Source: DATEHQ01 sp035279525
GTDB taxonomy: Bacteria; Chloroflexota; Dormibacteria; Dormibacterales; Dormibacteraceae
Length of the DNA: 51,759 nt
NCBI GenBank assembly: GCA_035279525.1
Contig: DATEHQ010000004.1
Coordinates: 1-51,759, forward strand
Direction: 5' to 3'
Under the pieces are notes generated by a model. The model did no database searches and had not been told where the DNA came from. It saw only the letters and a program-made list of their open reading frames with translations. Both the position numbers and the translations under genes were made by a program. Of the stretch, positions 18,597 to 26,558 are shown in pieces. Numbering within the stretch: the stretch's first letter is position 1; each line of letters starts with the position of its first letter.

Positions 18597-19672
18597 CCCC
18601 GATACCACTCGTCGACTGGGCCTCGATCCTCGAGATCCTGCTGCCCGTTCCGCTCATCGTCACCGCGAACGCCGCGGTCGGCAAGCCCTGGTCGACGATC
18701 ACCGCCGAGCTGGTGTGCCTGATCGCCGCGGCGGCCGCTCTGCTCTACGGGATCGGGATCCTCGCCGGCTGGCTCGCCCCCGCCACAGCGTCAGGATCGG
18801 TGGCCTACGCGCAGCAGCCGCTCGGTGTGGGCCTGGTCGCCCTGAGCGCCGTCGTGGCGGCCGCGACCTGGCCGCCGGTCATGCGCCGGCTCGCCCGCTG
18901 GATCCCGATCGACGCCGACAACCCGGTCGACGCGCTGGCGCTCGCCCTGGCGGTCCTGGTCATCGGTTCGCAGTTCGCGTTCGCCTTTTTCGTCGACCTG
19001 CTGGCGTTCGAGCAGGCGCAGCCGTCGCTCGATCTGACCGACCTCCTCAGCGAGCAGGTCCCCCTCCTGGTCGTCGCCGCGATCGGCGTCGGCATCTTGC
19101 TGCGCCGCGACTTGCGGACCACGGCGCAGCGACTGGGCCTGGTCCGACCGGCGTGGTGGCACCTTGTCGTGGCGCTTGCGGCGGCGGGCGTGTTCATCGC
19201 CTTCGCGGGCGTGATGACCTCTTTGAGCCAGGCGCTGACTCCCGACGTCGCGCACCGTCTCGACACCACCACCAACCACCTCTTCGGCGGCCTGGTCGCG
19301 AACCCTGTCGGTGTGGCGGCGATCGCGATCACACCCGCGATCTGCGAGGAGATGCTGTTTCGCGGCGCGGTGCAGCCCCGCCTCGGCGTGATCCTCACCG
19401 CCCTCCTCTTCGCATCCATCCACACCCAGTACGGCTTTTCGTTCGACACGCTCGCCGTGTTCGTGATCGGCGTGGGCCTCGGTCTCATCAGGAAGTACAC
19501 CAACACGACCAGCTCAGCGGTCACCCACGCGACCTACAACCTGGTCACCGGAGTCGGGCTCGCGGGCACGGCGCTCGGCGTCGCGGGCCTGGTCGAGCTC
19601 GGGCTCATCCTGGTTTCCGTATATGCGATCAAGGCGAATCGCCGGCCGGCGACGTCGACGGACACGCCCTGA
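18524..19672 (+). CDS. CPBP family intramembrane metalloprotease
   Basis: Up to 382 aa. About eight hydrophobic segments are seen. The CPBP (Abi, Rce1-like) motifs are motif 1 AICEEMLFRG (EExxxR), motif 2 FASIHTQYG (His) and a third block SSAVTHATYNLVTG (HxxxN). Relatives process membrane substrates or prenylated peptides. The GTG start at 18524 lies inside the SPFH gene; no ATG, GTG or TTG lies between there and the first membrane helix, so the true start is uncertain. Its overlap with SPFH and nfeD suggests a joint role at the membrane, which is inference. Confidence 0.88.
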   Translation: MGQVAPRLAAGAATSAGTGHQVGLTPIPLVDWASILEILLPVPLIVTANAAVGKPWSTITAELVCLIAAAAALLYGIGILAGWLAPATASGSVAYAQQPLGVGLVALSAVVAAATWPPVMRRLARWIPIDADNPVDALALALAVLVIGSQFAFAFFVDLLAFEQAQPSLDLTDLLSEQVPLLVVAAIGVGILLRRDLRTTAQRLGLVRPAWWHLVVALAAAGVFIAFAGVMTSLSQALTPDVAHRLDTTTNHLFGGLVANPVGVAAIAITPAICEEMLFRGAVQPRLGVILTALLFASIHTQYGFSFDTLAVFVIGVGLGLIRKYTNTTSSAVTHATYNLVTGVGLAGTALGVAGLVELGLILVSVYAIKANRRPATSTDTP

Positions 19673-19717
19673 CAAGCGGGATGGCCAACCCGGGGCGGTC
19701 AGGTTAGAATCGCTCGC

Positions 19718-20533
19718 ATGGCCCAAGATATAGGATCAGCCAGCCGGGCCAGCCCCAAGATGTTGGCGGCCGGATCGCCGCCCGTCATCGCGGTGGTCAA
19801 TCAGAAGGGCGGCGTCGGCAAGACGACCACGGCGATCAACCTCGCCTCGGCGCTGGCCGAGCTGGGCCACCCTACCCTGCTCGTCGACCTCGATCCACAG
19901 GCGAACTCGACCTCTGGGCTCGGCCTGGACCCCGCCCGGGCCCGGCTCAACGTCTACCACCTCCTCACCGGGGAGGCAACCGTCGAGCGGGTCGCGCAAC
20001 CCGTGGGCGTGGCGGGCCTCCAGCTCGTTCCCTCTCACATCGACCTTGCCGGCGCGGAGGTCGAGCTGGCGGTGCTGGACGGCCGCGAAACGCTCCTGCG
20101 CCGTGCCCTCGACGAGATCCCGTCCGAAATCGAGACGGTGCTCATCGACTGCCCGCCTTCGCTTGGCCTGCTCACTCTGAACGCCCTCACCGCTTCGAGC
20201 GGCATGTTGATCCCCACCCAGTGCGAGTACTTCGCGCTCGAAGGGCTGCGCCATCTCATGTACACGCACCAGCTCGTGCGCTCGCGCCTCAATCCACGCC
20301 TGGCCATCGCGGGCATCCTGATGACGCAATTTGACGCACGCACCACGCTCGCCTGGGACGTGCTCGAGTCGGTCCGGCGAACCCACCCCCACCACGTGCT
20401 CGAAACCTTGATCCCGCGCAACGTGCGCCTCAGCGAAGCGCCGAGCCACGGCAAGTCCGTGCTCGAGTACGACCCCACCTGTCGAGGCGCGGCCGCATAC
20501 CGCGCGCTCGCGAAGGAGCTGCTGGAACGATGA
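19718..20533 (+). CDS. parA: Chromosome partitioning ATPase ParA (Soj)
   Basis: 271 aa. The deviant Walker A motif with two Lys is KGGVGKTTTAINLA, the A' region is LLVDLDPQANST, and Walker B is VLIDCPPSLGLLT. It binds DNA as an ATP dimer and moves ParB-parS complexes for origin segregation. The N-terminal 20 residues are variable. The gene is coupled to parB by an ATGA overlap, and the pair lies about 6 kb from oriC, normal for a chromosomal locus. Confidence 0.97.
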   Translation: MAQDIGSASRASPKMLAAGSPPVIAVVNQKGGVGKTTTAINLASALAELGHPTLLVDLDPQANSTSGLGLDPARARLNVYHLLTGEATVERVAQPVGVAGLQLVPSHIDLAGAEVELAVLDGRETLLRRALDEIPSEIETVLIDCPPSLGLLTLNALTASSGMLIPTQCEYFALEGLRHLMYTHQLVRSRLNPRLAIAGILMTQFDARTTLAWDVLESVRRTHPHHVLETLIPRNVRLSEAPSHGKSVLEYDPTCRGAAAYRALAKELLER

Positions 20534-21372
20534 CCCAACCACGACCACGCGGCCTTGGCCGCGGACTCGACGCCCTCATCCCGATGTCACGCGATGGCGA
20601 GGCGATGGTGCCGCAGATGGTCGCCGTCGACCAGATCCGGCCCTCGCACCAGCAGGTCCGTTCACGCTTCGACGCCGAGCCGCTCGGCGAGCTGGCGGAG
20701 TCGATCCGCCTGCACGGCGTCCTGCAGCCGATCCTCGTCCGAGGGCTGCCCGACGGTTACGAGCTCATTGCCGGCGAACGGCGCTGGCGAGCCGCGCGCC
20801 TCGCCGGCCTCACCTCGATCCCCGCCGTCGTGCGACCTGGCGCGGCCGACGACGAGCAGCTCGTGCTCGGCCTGATCGAGAACCTTCAACGCATGGACCT
20901 CGACCCCATGGAAGAGGCGCGCGGCCTCAAGCGTCTCATCGACGAGTTCGGATTGACCCACGACGAGATCGCCCGGCGCCTCGGCAAGCACCGCGTCTCG
21001 GTGACGCAGTCGCTGCGATTGCTGGGTGCTTGTCCTGCGATTCAGTCGGCGGTCGCCGCGGCGGTCATCACCGCAGGCCACGCCCGCGCGCTCATCGGGC
21101 TCGAGAGCCAGGCCGCCCAGGAGCACGGCCTGAAGGCGGTGGTCGCACGACACCTCTCCGTCCGTCAGACCGAGAACTGGGTTCGCTCGTACCGGCCGCG
21201 CCGCAAGTCCAGGCACGACTCCACGGCCGAGCTGCGCGCGCTGGCCGCCGACCTAGAGTCCTCGCTCGGCGTCCCCGTCGCGCTCAGCGGCAGCATCAAC
21301 CGGGGACGGATCGAGCTGCGGTATTCCAGTCGTGAGGAGCTGGAACGCGTCTGCGCTAAGCTCGTTTCCTAA
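20530..21372 (+). CDS. parB: Chromosome partitioning protein ParB (Spo0J)
   Basis: 280 aa. The N-terminus GLGRGLDALIP is the ParA-stimulating peptide. The CTPase/parB box region has ELIAGERRWRAARLAG and GLIENLQRMDLDP. The HTH (about 135-165) reads LTHDEIARRLGKHRVSVTQSLRLL. A C-terminal dimerisation part follows. It binds parS and loads SMC. A candidate parS-like 16-mer lies at 16398-16413. Confidence 0.97.
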   Translation: MTQPRPRGLGRGLDALIPMSRDGEAMVPQMVAVDQIRPSHQQVRSRFDAEPLGELAESIRLHGVLQPILVRGLPDGYELIAGERRWRAARLAGLTSIPAVVRPGAADDEQLVLGLIENLQRMDLDPMEEARGLKRLIDEFGLTHDEIARRLGKHRVSVTQSLRLLGACPAIQSAVAAAVITAGHARALIGLESQAAQEHGLKAVVARHLSVRQTENWVRSYRPRRKSRHDSTAELRALAADLESSLGVPVALSGSINRGRIELRYSSREELERVCAKLVS

Positions 21373-21377
21373 ATCGG

Positions 21378-21989
21378 ATGGTGGCCCCCCAACCAGCGGC
21401 TAGCGCCGCCACGCCTGCGCGTTCGACCGCCTCGTCGCTGCTGCGCGAGGTCTTCGAGGTGCTCGTCCTGGCGACCATCCTCTACTTCGGGATCAGCTTC
21501 GCGGTGCAGGCGGTCCACGTCGAGGGCCTTTCCATGTTCGCGACGCTCGACGACCAGGACTACCTGATCGCCAACAAGATCGACTACCGCCTGCACGCGC
21601 CGCAGCGCGGCGACATCATCATCCTGCGGCCGCCCACCAACAACTCGCAGGACTTCATCAAACGCATCATCGCCCTTCCCGGCGAACGCCTCCTCATCCG
21701 CGACGGCGTGGTTTACATCAACGGCCACAAGCTCGACGAGCCGTATCTGCCGGAAGAATGGACCCAGTTCAACAACTGGGGAGGTGACAGCGGGACCGTC
21801 ATGCCGCCCAACCAATACTTCGTCATGGGGGACAACAGAAACCGCTCGCAGGACTCGCGCAGCTTCGGCCCCATCACACGCGATCGCATCGATGGGAAGG
21901 CATGGTTCCGCATCTGGCCGCTCGACCATTTCGGCAGCATCTACGCCGAGACACCGTCCCTGGAGAGCTCGACCACCTTCGTCGGCTGA
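21378..21989 (+). CDS. lepB: Signal peptidase I
   Basis: 203 aa, five bases after parB. There is one N-terminal membrane helix (about 28-48). The catalytic Ser is in box B (VEGLSMFATL, with Ala where Pro is usual), the catalytic Lys in box D (FIKRIIALPGERL), and box E is MGDNRNRSQDSRSFGPI. It removes signal peptides at the outer face of the membrane. It is convergent with the M16 peptidase gene, with a 24-bp gap. Confidence 0.96.
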   Translation: MVAPQPAASAATPARSTASSLLREVFEVLVLATILYFGISFAVQAVHVEGLSMFATLDDQDYLIANKIDYRLHAPQRGDIIILRPPTNNSQDFIKRIIALPGERLLIRDGVVYINGHKLDEPYLPEEWTQFNNWGGDSGTVMPPNQYFVMGDNRNRSQDSRSFGPITRDRIDGKAWFRIWPLDHFGSIYAETPSLESSTTFVG

Positions 21990-22013
21990 GGCCGAGACGA
22001 TCCGGTTCCTGAG

Positions 22014-23285
22014 CTAGGCGTCCAGCGCGCGGCGGAAGCCCGCGTCCCGCGCGAACGGTCCGATCACGGCCATCTGCAGCGGGCCGGCGAGGATCCGCTC
22101 GGCGACCCTCTGGATGTCGCTTGCCTCGACGCCATCCACGGCTGCCACCTCGTCTTCAATGGTGCTGATCTCGCCGAGGAGCAGCTGCTGGTAGGTGAGC
22201 CAGAAGGCAACCCCGTTGGTGGTCTCGAGCTCGAGCCTCATGCGGCCCTTGGTGAACTCTTTGGCGCGCGTCAGCTCGTCGGGTGTGACCTCAACCGCAG
22301 CGAAACCGCGCAGCTCCGCCACCGCCGCCTTGACGGCGTCGACCGCCTTCTTGGGCTCGACGCCGATGTAGATCCCCAGGTAGCCCGTGTCCGCATGCTT
22401 CTGCGTGAAGCTGTGCACGTCGTACGCCAGCCCAAGGCGCTCGCGCAGGTTCAGGAACAGCCGTGAGCTCATGCCTTCGCCCAGCACTGTGTTGAGCAGG
22501 TCGAGCGCGTAACGATCAGGGTCTCGGTAGCCGACGGCTCGCGTGCCGAGGCAGATGTTGGCCTGCTCGATGTTGCGCCGGCGGACCAGAACGCGCGGCA
22601 CCTCCAGCGAAGCGGGCGACGTCGCCTCGAGCCCACCATTGCGCACATCGGGGATGGTGAGGCGCGACTCGGCGACGCCGACCAACGCCGTGTCGTCGAC
22701 CGGTCCAGCCACTCCGATCACGAGGTTGGGCAGCCTGTAGTAGGTGTCGGCGTACTCGAGGATGTCGTCGCGACCGAGCTTCGCCACCGACTCGAGGGTG
22801 CCCGCGATGTCACGACCCAGCGGATGCCCGGGCCACACCAGCTCCTCGAACAGGTTCTGCACGAAATCCTGCGGCTGGTCCTGGTACATACGCAGCTCTT
22901 CGAGGATGACCATCCGCTCGCGCTCGATGTCGGCCGGGTCGAGTCGCGAGTTCGAGACGATGTCGAACAGCACGTCGAGGCTCAGGTCGAGGTGCTCGGA
23001 CGGGACGCGGGCCCAATAAGCCGTCAGCTCCTTGTCGGTCGAGGCGTTGATGAAGCCGCCCACGCCTTCGATCGCCTCGGCGATCTCCTTCGAAGACGGC
23101 CGGCGCCGGGTGCCCTTGAAGAAGAGGTGCTCGATGAAGTGCGACACCCCGGCGAGGCGATCGTCCTCGTACCGCGAGCCGGTACCGAACATGAGCACCA
23201 CGCTGGCCGACAGCCGCTCGGGCATCGTCGTCGCGACGAGGGTGGCGCCGCCTTTCAGCGCGTGGACGCGATGTGGAGAGGACAT
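22014..23285 (-). CDS. M16 family zinc metallopeptidase (processing-peptidase type)
   Basis: 423 aa, one full M16B unit. The inverted zinc motif is HFIEHLFFKG (HxxEH), with the distal Glu in the EELRMYQDQP region about 75 residues on. The C-terminal M16 lobe has LGEGMSSRLFLNLRERLGLAYDV, the family R/Y signature. Relatives such as YmxG/PqqL degrade short peptides in a clam-shell chamber. It is the last gene of the rpmH-to-jag run and is 26 bp after a 95-aa gene. Confidence 0.95.
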   Translation of the reverse strand: MSSPHRVHALKGGATLVATTMPERLSASVVLMFGTGSRYEDDRLAGVSHFIEHLFFKGTRRRPSSKEIAEAIEGVGGFINASTDKELTAYWARVPSEHLDLSLDVLFDIVSNSRLDPADIERERMVILEELRMYQDQPQDFVQNLFEELVWPGHPLGRDIAGTLESVAKLGRDDILEYADTYYRLPNLVIGVAGPVDDTALVGVAESRLTIPDVRNGGLEATSPASLEVPRVLVRRRNIEQANICLGTRAVGYRDPDRYALDLLNTVLGEGMSSRLFLNLRERLGLAYDVHSFTQKHADTGYLGIYIGVEPKKAVDAVKAAVAELRGFAAVEVTPDELTRAKEFTKGRMRLELETTNGVAFWLTYQQLLLGEISTIEDEVAAVDGVEASDIQRVAERILAGPLQMAVIGPFARDAGFRRALDA

Positions 23286-23310
23286 GGGCCAGCCAGTCTA
23301 ACGCCGAAAG

Positions 23311-23598
23311 TCAGACTCCCTGGCCACCCTCGCGTAAAGCGCCCAGCGCGGCGTAGAGCGTCATCGCGACGAAGTCGGCCGGCATCCCGTCTGAAACCGC
23401 GTCCAGCCCCTCGCCCAGGTAGCGCCGCACGTTCGGCACCCCGTCGATCTCATCGAGCTCGAGGCAGTCGCGCACCGCTTCCGCGATCTCGGTCGGCGTG
23501 ATCTCCTCGTCGCCTGCACCGTCGGCCACCGAGTTGACCAGCGCGATCGCCCTCCGGATCCGCTCCGCAGCGCCGCGATGCGGGTCCCGCGCCGGCAT
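23311..23598 (-). CDS. Hypothetical protein, 95 aa
   Basis: I do not recognise this protein. It is acidic and mostly helical, with DEEITPTEIAEAVRDCLEL in the middle. There is no membrane helix or signal peptide. It starts 5 bp after jag and ends 25 bp before the M16 peptidase on the same strand, and its codon use matches its neighbours, so a real gene is likely. Confidence 0.65.
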   Translation of the reverse strand: MPARDPHRGAAERIRRAIALVNSVADGAGDEEITPTEIAEAVRDCLELDEIDGVPNVRRYLGEGLDAVSDGMPADFVAMTLYAALGALREGGQGV

Positions 23599-23603
23599 AC
23601 GCC

Positions 23604-24254
23604 CTACTCGGCGGCCGGCTTGCGGGGACCGACGACGACGCGCCGCTCCGGCTCTTCGCCGATGCTCCCGCTGGTCACATCGGGGTCACCTTCGAGCGCG
23701 AGGTGGATGGCGCGCCGCTCAAAGGGCTGCATCGCATCGAGCGTGATGGCGTCGCCCGTCATCTTGACCTGCCGCGCGGCCCGCATCGCGATCTCCCGCA
23801 CCGTGTGCTCGCGGCGCTGCCGGTAGCGCTCGACGTCGACGATGATGCGCTCGCCCTCCGCGAGGTGCTTGCCCACCATCACGTTGGTCACCGACTGGAG
23901 CGCGCGCAGCGTCTCGCCTCGCCAGCCGATCAGCGCCCCGAGGTCCCGCCCGCTGATATCGAGCGTGATCGGCTCGGCGCCGGGACGGACGTTGACCTGG
24001 GCCCGCACCCCCATGTGCTTGAGCAATCCCTCGACCAGGGTCCGCGCCATCTCGGCTTTGCCGTCGACCGGCCCGGCTGCGACCGCGGCCGCAGCGGTGG
24101 GATCGATGACGCTCACCTCGACCACCGTCTCGTCGGGCGTCTCGCTCAGCACCTTCACATCGACGTTGCGCCGGCTCTCCTTGAGCTCGATGAGCGCCGC
24201 GTCGACAGCCTCGTCGAGCGTGCGGCCGCGGCCTTCAGCGGATGTCATCTGCAC
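23604..24254 (-). CDS. jag: RNA-binding protein Jag/KhpB (Jag_N-KH-R3H)
   Basis: 216 aa. The Jag_N domain (about 8-50) has GRTLDEAVDAALIEL. The KH domain (about 90-150) has DLGALIGWRGETLRALQ with the GxxG loop as GWRG. The R3H domain (about 155-205) has LDAMQPFERRAIHLAL. With KhpA it binds RNAs and affects cell division in Gram-positive bacteria. The position after yidC is conserved across many phyla. The start at 24254 follows the yidC stop by 13 bp. Confidence 0.95.
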   Translation of the reverse strand: MQMTSAEGRGRTLDEAVDAALIELKESRRNVDVKVLSETPDETVVEVSVIDPTAAAAVAAGPVDGKAEMARTLVEGLLKHMGVRAQVNVRPGAEPITLDISGRDLGALIGWRGETLRALQSVTNVMVGKHLAEGERIIVDVERYRQRREHTVREIAMRAARQVKMTGDAITLDAMQPFERRAIHLALEGDPDVTSGSIGEEPERRVVVGPRKPAAE

Positions 24255-24267
24255 TCACTCCTTGCTC

Positions 24268-25305
24268 TCACTTCTTGCGTTTCTTGTGGTTCGGTGGATC
24301 AGCGCCTTGCGGCGGATTCGAACCGTTTGCGGGTCTCAACCTCGGCTGGTTCGGGCCCCCCAGCTGGCCTGGTTTCGGCCGCGGCTGGTTGCCCTGTGGT
24401 CCGGGCTTTGGTTTCTCGGGTCCGGGCTTCGGAGGGTTCGGGCGCGGAGCCGGCGGCGACGGCGGACCTGTGCCGGCCGCGGGCCTGAAACGCGCGGGCA
24501 GCACATTCCCCCAGCCGACCACGAAGCTCTGCTGAATGATACTGACCAGGTTCCCGACGAACCAGTAGAGGCCCAGGCCGGCGGGCACGTTCAAAGCGAA
24601 CCAGCCGATCATCAGCGGCGACAGCCAGACCATCGTCCGCTGCATCTGCATCGTCTGCTGCTCCTGGTCGGTCGGGTTCGGCGCCGGCGGCATCTGGAGC
24701 ATCCGCGACTGAACCAGCGTGGTCAGCGCCGCGAGCAAGGGAAAGACCAGGTACACCGGCTCCGGGATGGGAAGGCCGAGCAAGGGCAGCACGTGGTGAT
24801 TGGGGTTCTCGTTCAGGCTGGGGATGAAGAGGAAATGGAAGACGACGTTGTGGTGTGTTCGCGTGAAGCCTGTGAAGACGTAGTACAGCGCATAGAGGAT
24901 CGGCATCTGGATGACCAGGGGCAGGCAGCCCACCAGCCCACCTAGCGGGTTCACGCCGTGCTCCTTGTAGAGCTTCATCATCTCGGCGTTCATCTTTTGC
25001 GGGTCTTTCTTGTACTTCTTGCGCAGCTCGCCGACCTGCGGCCCGAGCTTGCGCTGCTCCGCCATCGACCTTCGCTGGGTCACCAGCTGGAACTGCTGAA
25101 GGGGGGCCAGCAGGAGCCGGATCATGATCGTCAGGACGATGATCGCCACGCCATACGCGCCGATCGTCGCCAGGATCGGGACGCCCGAGATGTGCGTGTA
25201 GAGGAATCCCAACAGCCAGTTCAGAGGCTGGAAAACGGCGGCATCCCAAAGATTCTTGAGCGGCAGCAGAAAGCTGAATGCGTCGGTCCAGGAGCTCAGG
25301 TAGAT
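24268..25305 (-). CDS. yidC: Membrane protein insertase YidC/Oxa1
   Basis: About 345 aa. The Oxa1 core has the hydrophilic groove Arg (LTIMIRLLLAPL), a cytoplasmic hairpin (RKLGPQVGELRKKYKKDP), and helices around 105-130, 150-180 and 205-240. The C-terminus is a Pro/Gly-rich basic tail of about 80 residues ending KKRKK, suited to ribosome contact. The first ordinary start is TTG 25212, but that removes family-typical sequence (FLLPLKNLWDAAVFQPLN) encoded in frame upstream with no ATG, GTG or TTG. An AGGAG site (25318-25314) is 8 bases before ATC 25305, which I take as the start; CTG 25299 is the alternative. It begins just after yidD. Confidence 0.9.
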   Translation of the reverse strand: MYLSSWTDAFSFLLPLKNLWDAAVFQPLNWLLGFLYTHISGVPILATIGAYGVAIIVLTIMIRLLLAPLQQFQLVTQRRSMAEQRKLGPQVGELRKKYKKDPQKMNAEMMKLYKEHGVNPLGGLVGCLPLVIQMPILYALYYVFTGFTRTHHNVVFHFLFIPSLNENPNHHVLPLLGLPIPEPVYLVFPLLAALTTLVQSRMLQMPPAPNPTDQEQQTMQMQRTMVWLSPLMIGWFALNVPAGLGLYWFVGNLVSIIQQSFVVGWGNVLPARFRPAAGTGPPSPPAPRPNPPKPGPEKPKPGPQGNQPRPKPGQLGGPNQPRLRPANGSNPPQGADPPNHKKRKK

Positions 25306-25319
25306 GTCAGCTTCTCCTG

Positions 25320-25529
25320 TCAGGGGACGGGGTCATAGCCGCCCTTGGCGAACGGATGGCAGCGGGCGATCCGGGCCGCTCCCATCCCGCTCCCTTTCCA
25401 CCAGCCGTACCGCTCGACAGCCTCGTACGTGTAGTGCGAGCAGGAGGGGTAGTAGCGGCAGGAGGGCGGCAGGATCTTGGAAAAGGTCATCTGATAACCA
25501 CGGATCAGGGCGAGCAGGAGCTTTGTCAT
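25320..25529 (-). CDS. yidD: Membrane protein insertion efficiency factor YidD
   Basis: 69 aa. The family pattern is complete: an amphipathic N-terminus (LLLALIRGYQMTFSKIL), then the Cys-rich core CRYYPSCSHYTYEA, and the ending CHPFAKGGYDPVP. It sits at the inner membrane near YidC. Its start overlaps the rnpA stop (ATGA) and its stop is a few bases ahead of the yidC ribosome site, the standard order. Confidence 0.96.
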   Translation of the reverse strand: MTKLLLALIRGYQMTFSKILPPSCRYYPSCSHYTYEAVERYGWWKGSGMGAARIARCHPFAKGGYDPVP

Positions 25530-25885
25530 GTGTTCAGCTTCGAGAGCCTGAGCGCAGCCGTCGACGCCTCGGCCGTCAGGTCGGCGAACGACACCTCGAG
25601 CGCCGCCGGGCGGGCGATCAGGACCACGTCATATCGTATTCCCACCCCACGCAGCGGCGAATCAGGCCCATGAAAGCGCTGCCGGGCCACCTCGCGCAGC
25701 CGGCGCCGGGCCCGGTTGCGCTCCACCGAGCCCTTGATCGCCTTGCTGACCGTCACGCCGACGCGGCCGCCCTCTGTATCGCCGGGCACGGCAAACCCGA
25801 CCAGTGCCTTTCCGCTGTGGAATCGCTTACCGCTGATGGCCGCCTGAAAGTCGGACTGCCGCCGGAGCCGCATCCGCCGCTTCAC
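25526..25885 (-). CDS. rnpA: Ribonuclease P protein component
   Basis: 119 aa from GTG 25885; ATG 25873 is a possible shorter start. The signature RNR motif is VERNRARRRLRE, with a basic N-terminus (RRQSDFQAAISGKRFHSG) and the family strand VGVTVSKAIKGS. It is the protein cofactor that helps the RNA subunit cleave pre-tRNA 5' ends. It lies 12 bp after rpmH, as in most bacteria. Confidence 0.96.
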   Translation of the reverse strand: MKRRMRLRRQSDFQAAISGKRFHSGKALVGFAVPGDTEGGRVGVTVSKAIKGSVERNRARRRLREVARQRFHGPDSPLRGVGIRYDVVLIARPAALEVSFADLTAEASTAALRLSKLNT

Positions 25886-25897
25886 CGCGGAGACGGT

Positions 25898-26032
25898 CTA
25901 GCTGGTCAGGCGCTGACGGCCTTTCCGGCGCCGGTTGCGCACAACTCGCACGCCGCCGCGGGTGCTCATCCGGCGCAGGAAGCCGTGGACCCGCCGGCGG
26001 TATCGCTTTTTGGGTTGATAGGTTCTTTTGAT
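25898..26032 (-). CDS. rpmH: 50S ribosomal protein L34
   Basis: 44 aa, recognised by the highly conserved order KRTYQPKKRYRRRVHGFLRR, then MSTRGG and a basic end (RRRKGRQRLTS). The family always begins Met-Lys-Arg-Thr-Tyr-Gln-Pro; here the Met position is ATC (26032-26030) and no ATG, GTG or TTG lies in frame nearby upstream. The next in-frame Met (within LRRMSTRGG) would delete half the protein. No good ribosome site precedes the ATC; a TACACT hexamer six bases upstream could be a -10 box giving a nearly leaderless message. It heads rpmH-rnpA-yidD-yidC-jag and diverges from dnaA. Confidence 0.9.
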   Translation of the reverse strand: MKRTYQPKKRYRRRVHGFLRRMSTRGGVRVVRNRRRKGRQRLTS

Positions 26033-26200
26033 CGCGGTAGTGTACCGGACGCCCGGCTCGCCAACTGTGATATCAGGTCTATAACTTCATCATGCTTCAC
26101 CGTGCCTTGCGGTATCCACAGGCCGGTGCTACACTCCCCCGCCGGAAGCCAGCCAGACCAGAGTGCGTGCGACCGCGCAGTACGGATCGAATGTACCGGT

Positions 26201-26258
26201 CTAATCAATAGTATAAGCATTGCCAGGATAATAGTTATAGGTAGGCTTCCATATTTCG
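26201..26258. other. AT-rich stretch, candidate DNA unwinding element
   Basis: This stretch (CTAATCAATAGTATAAGCAT at its start) is the most AT-rich run noticed in the intergenic region, flanked by DnaA-box-like sequences on both sides. It also contains TATAAG and TTATAG hexamers, which could be -10 elements for dnaA or rpmH transcription. Assignment as unwinding element is from composition and place only. Confidence 0.5.
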
Positions 26259-26353
26259 GGGTAGACCGGATAGGGGATTTCGGATAGGTCGGCGCCGCCA
26301 GCCTGTGGAAATCCGGTCCGCTCTTTTCCACAGGTAGTAAGGAGGCGGAGCTC

Positions 26354-26557
26354 GTGGAACGGGAGCTTCGATTTGTACTTGCGCCTCGCGGCAGCGCATC
26401 TCGGTGGCGCGACCACGGGCGGGGTGGGGAGGTTCGGATGGGGGGACTCGCCGGCCTGAGGTTGTCCACAGCATTTGCAGAGGGTCGGGGACAGGCTTGC
26501 ACAGGGTCCCAAACGCTGATCTCTTTGGGTGCCGCGGGCATGAGAAGGAGACGTTGA
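26354..26557 (+). CDS. Possible small protein or leader ORF before dnaA
   Basis: 67 codons from GTG 26354, preceded by AAGGAGG eight bases upstream, one of the strongest ribosome sites in the window. It ends one base before the dnaA start. The product is basic (ends GMRRRR-like) with no recognisable domain, and it spans a DnaA box (26462-26470). Codon use is not clearly coding. It could be a translated leader coupled to dnaA or a chance frame in an origin. Confidence 0.25.
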   Translation: MERELRFVLAPRGSASRWRDHGRGGEVRMGGLAGLRLSTAFAEGRGQACTGSQTLISLGAAGMRRRR

Positions 26558-26558
26558 G

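Larger units (their letters stand above)
26033..26558. other. Candidate replication origin (oriC), rpmH-dnaA intergenic region
   Basis: The 526-bp divergent gap between rpmH and dnaA has boxes close to the DnaA consensus TTATCCACA: GTATCCACA (26112-26120), TTTTCCACA (26324-26332), TTGTCCACA (26462-26470), and a weaker reverse one at 26304-26312. An AT-rich stretch (26201-26258) lies among them in otherwise GC-rich DNA. Gene context is the classic bacterial oriC. Further boxes occur between dnaA and dnaN. A short reading frame at 26354-26557 is listed separately. Confidence 0.8.

Noticed and set aside
24300..24330. GATTCGAACC, resembling a tRNA T-loop
   Set aside because: It lies in the yidC C-terminal coding sequence, and no acceptor or anticodon arms can be folded around it.
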